From assembly GCA_018881555.1 (NCBI GenBank), contig JACAXG010000050.1, positions 2,356,001-2,420,000 on the forward strand: a DNA stretch of 64,000 nt, given 5' to 3'. Numbering within the stretch: the stretch's first letter is position 1; every line of letters starts with the position of its first letter. This document shows, piece by piece, positions 63,999 to 64,000 of the stretch. Origin of the DNA: Amblyornis subalaris. Its lineage: Eukaryota; Chordata; Aves; Passeriformes; Ptilonorhynchidae. Both the position numbers and the translations under genes were made by a program. The notes under the pieces were generated by a model. It saw nothing but the letters and a program-made list of their open reading frames with translations, did no database searches and had not been told where the DNA came from.

Positions 63999-64000
63999 TC

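Larger units (their letters stand above)
56239..64000 (-). other. Partial STXBP5 intron upstream of W1
   Basis: At least 7.76 kb. The expected upstream tomosyn exon (with the LHLWNLRQKRP segment) was searched for and not found. It contains the exon-like segment 60920-61158, a T19 run at 61821-61839, and a GC-rich segment at the window edge (63870-64000). The remainder is AT-rich and featureless. Confidence 0.75.

Noticed and set aside
1..64000. CRISPR arrays, tRNA/rRNA genes, bacterial-type regulatory sites
   Set aside because: None seen. The DNA is a vertebrate intron-rich locus, so such elements are not expected.
1..64000. Assignment to the paralogue STXBP5L
   Set aside because: The linker and loop sequences (VETPDGEQ, NSDDEQKMNNFIEK, RRPVSVSPSSSQEIS) match STXBP5, not STXBP5L.

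Overview
The window is a stretch of vertebrate, almost certainly avian, nuclear DNA. It is AT-rich, contains no operons and no compact genes, and is dominated by introns of one large gene on the minus strand. That gene is STXBP5 (tomosyn-1, syntaxin-binding protein 5). A bird origin is suggested by a solo LTR at about 47230-47491 whose sequence matches, from memory, an LTR family widespread in bird genomes, and by a decayed CR1-like LINE relic at about 50400-51550. Species cannot be fixed from the sequence. The LTR family points away from a mammal and fits a neoavian bird.

Twenty coding exons (called W1 to W20 here, in transcript order, right to left) lie between 56238 and 1860. Every one is bounded by AG/GT on the minus strand, every exon-exon phase matches, and together they encode 826 codons with no frameshift or stop. 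This is roughly residues 146-971 of a protein of about 1150 residues. The N-terminal ~145 residues (right of 64000) and the C-terminal ~180 residues (left of position 1), which carry the R-SNARE coiled coil, are outside the window. W1 to W13 (56238-26546) build most of the tandem WD40 beta-propellers. W14 to W19 (26074-3640) cover the hypervariable linker, including four small symmetric exons (66, 60, 48 and 51 bp, all phase 1-1). W20 (2223-1860) returns to the propeller/Lgl-like C-terminal part.

The introns are mostly featureless. Items of note are a 97-nt intron between two cassette exons, a 24-bp tandem duplication just upstream of one cassette acceptor, a (TTG)n repeat used as a splice-acceptor tract, the LTR, the LINE relic, and two exon-like open segments that known STXBP5 does not explain. 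One is at 60920-61158, with strong splice sites and an acyltransferase-like Pro-His-Gly motif. The other is at 38235-38405, phase-compatible with insertion between W5 and W6.

The protein acts in the cytosol as an inhibitor of exocytosis: it binds syntaxin and SNAP-25 t-SNAREs through its C-terminal R-SNARE, and the propellers and linker modulate this. No bacterial-type operon, CRISPR array, tRNA or rRNA gene was seen. About one isolated N occurs every 2-3 kb.
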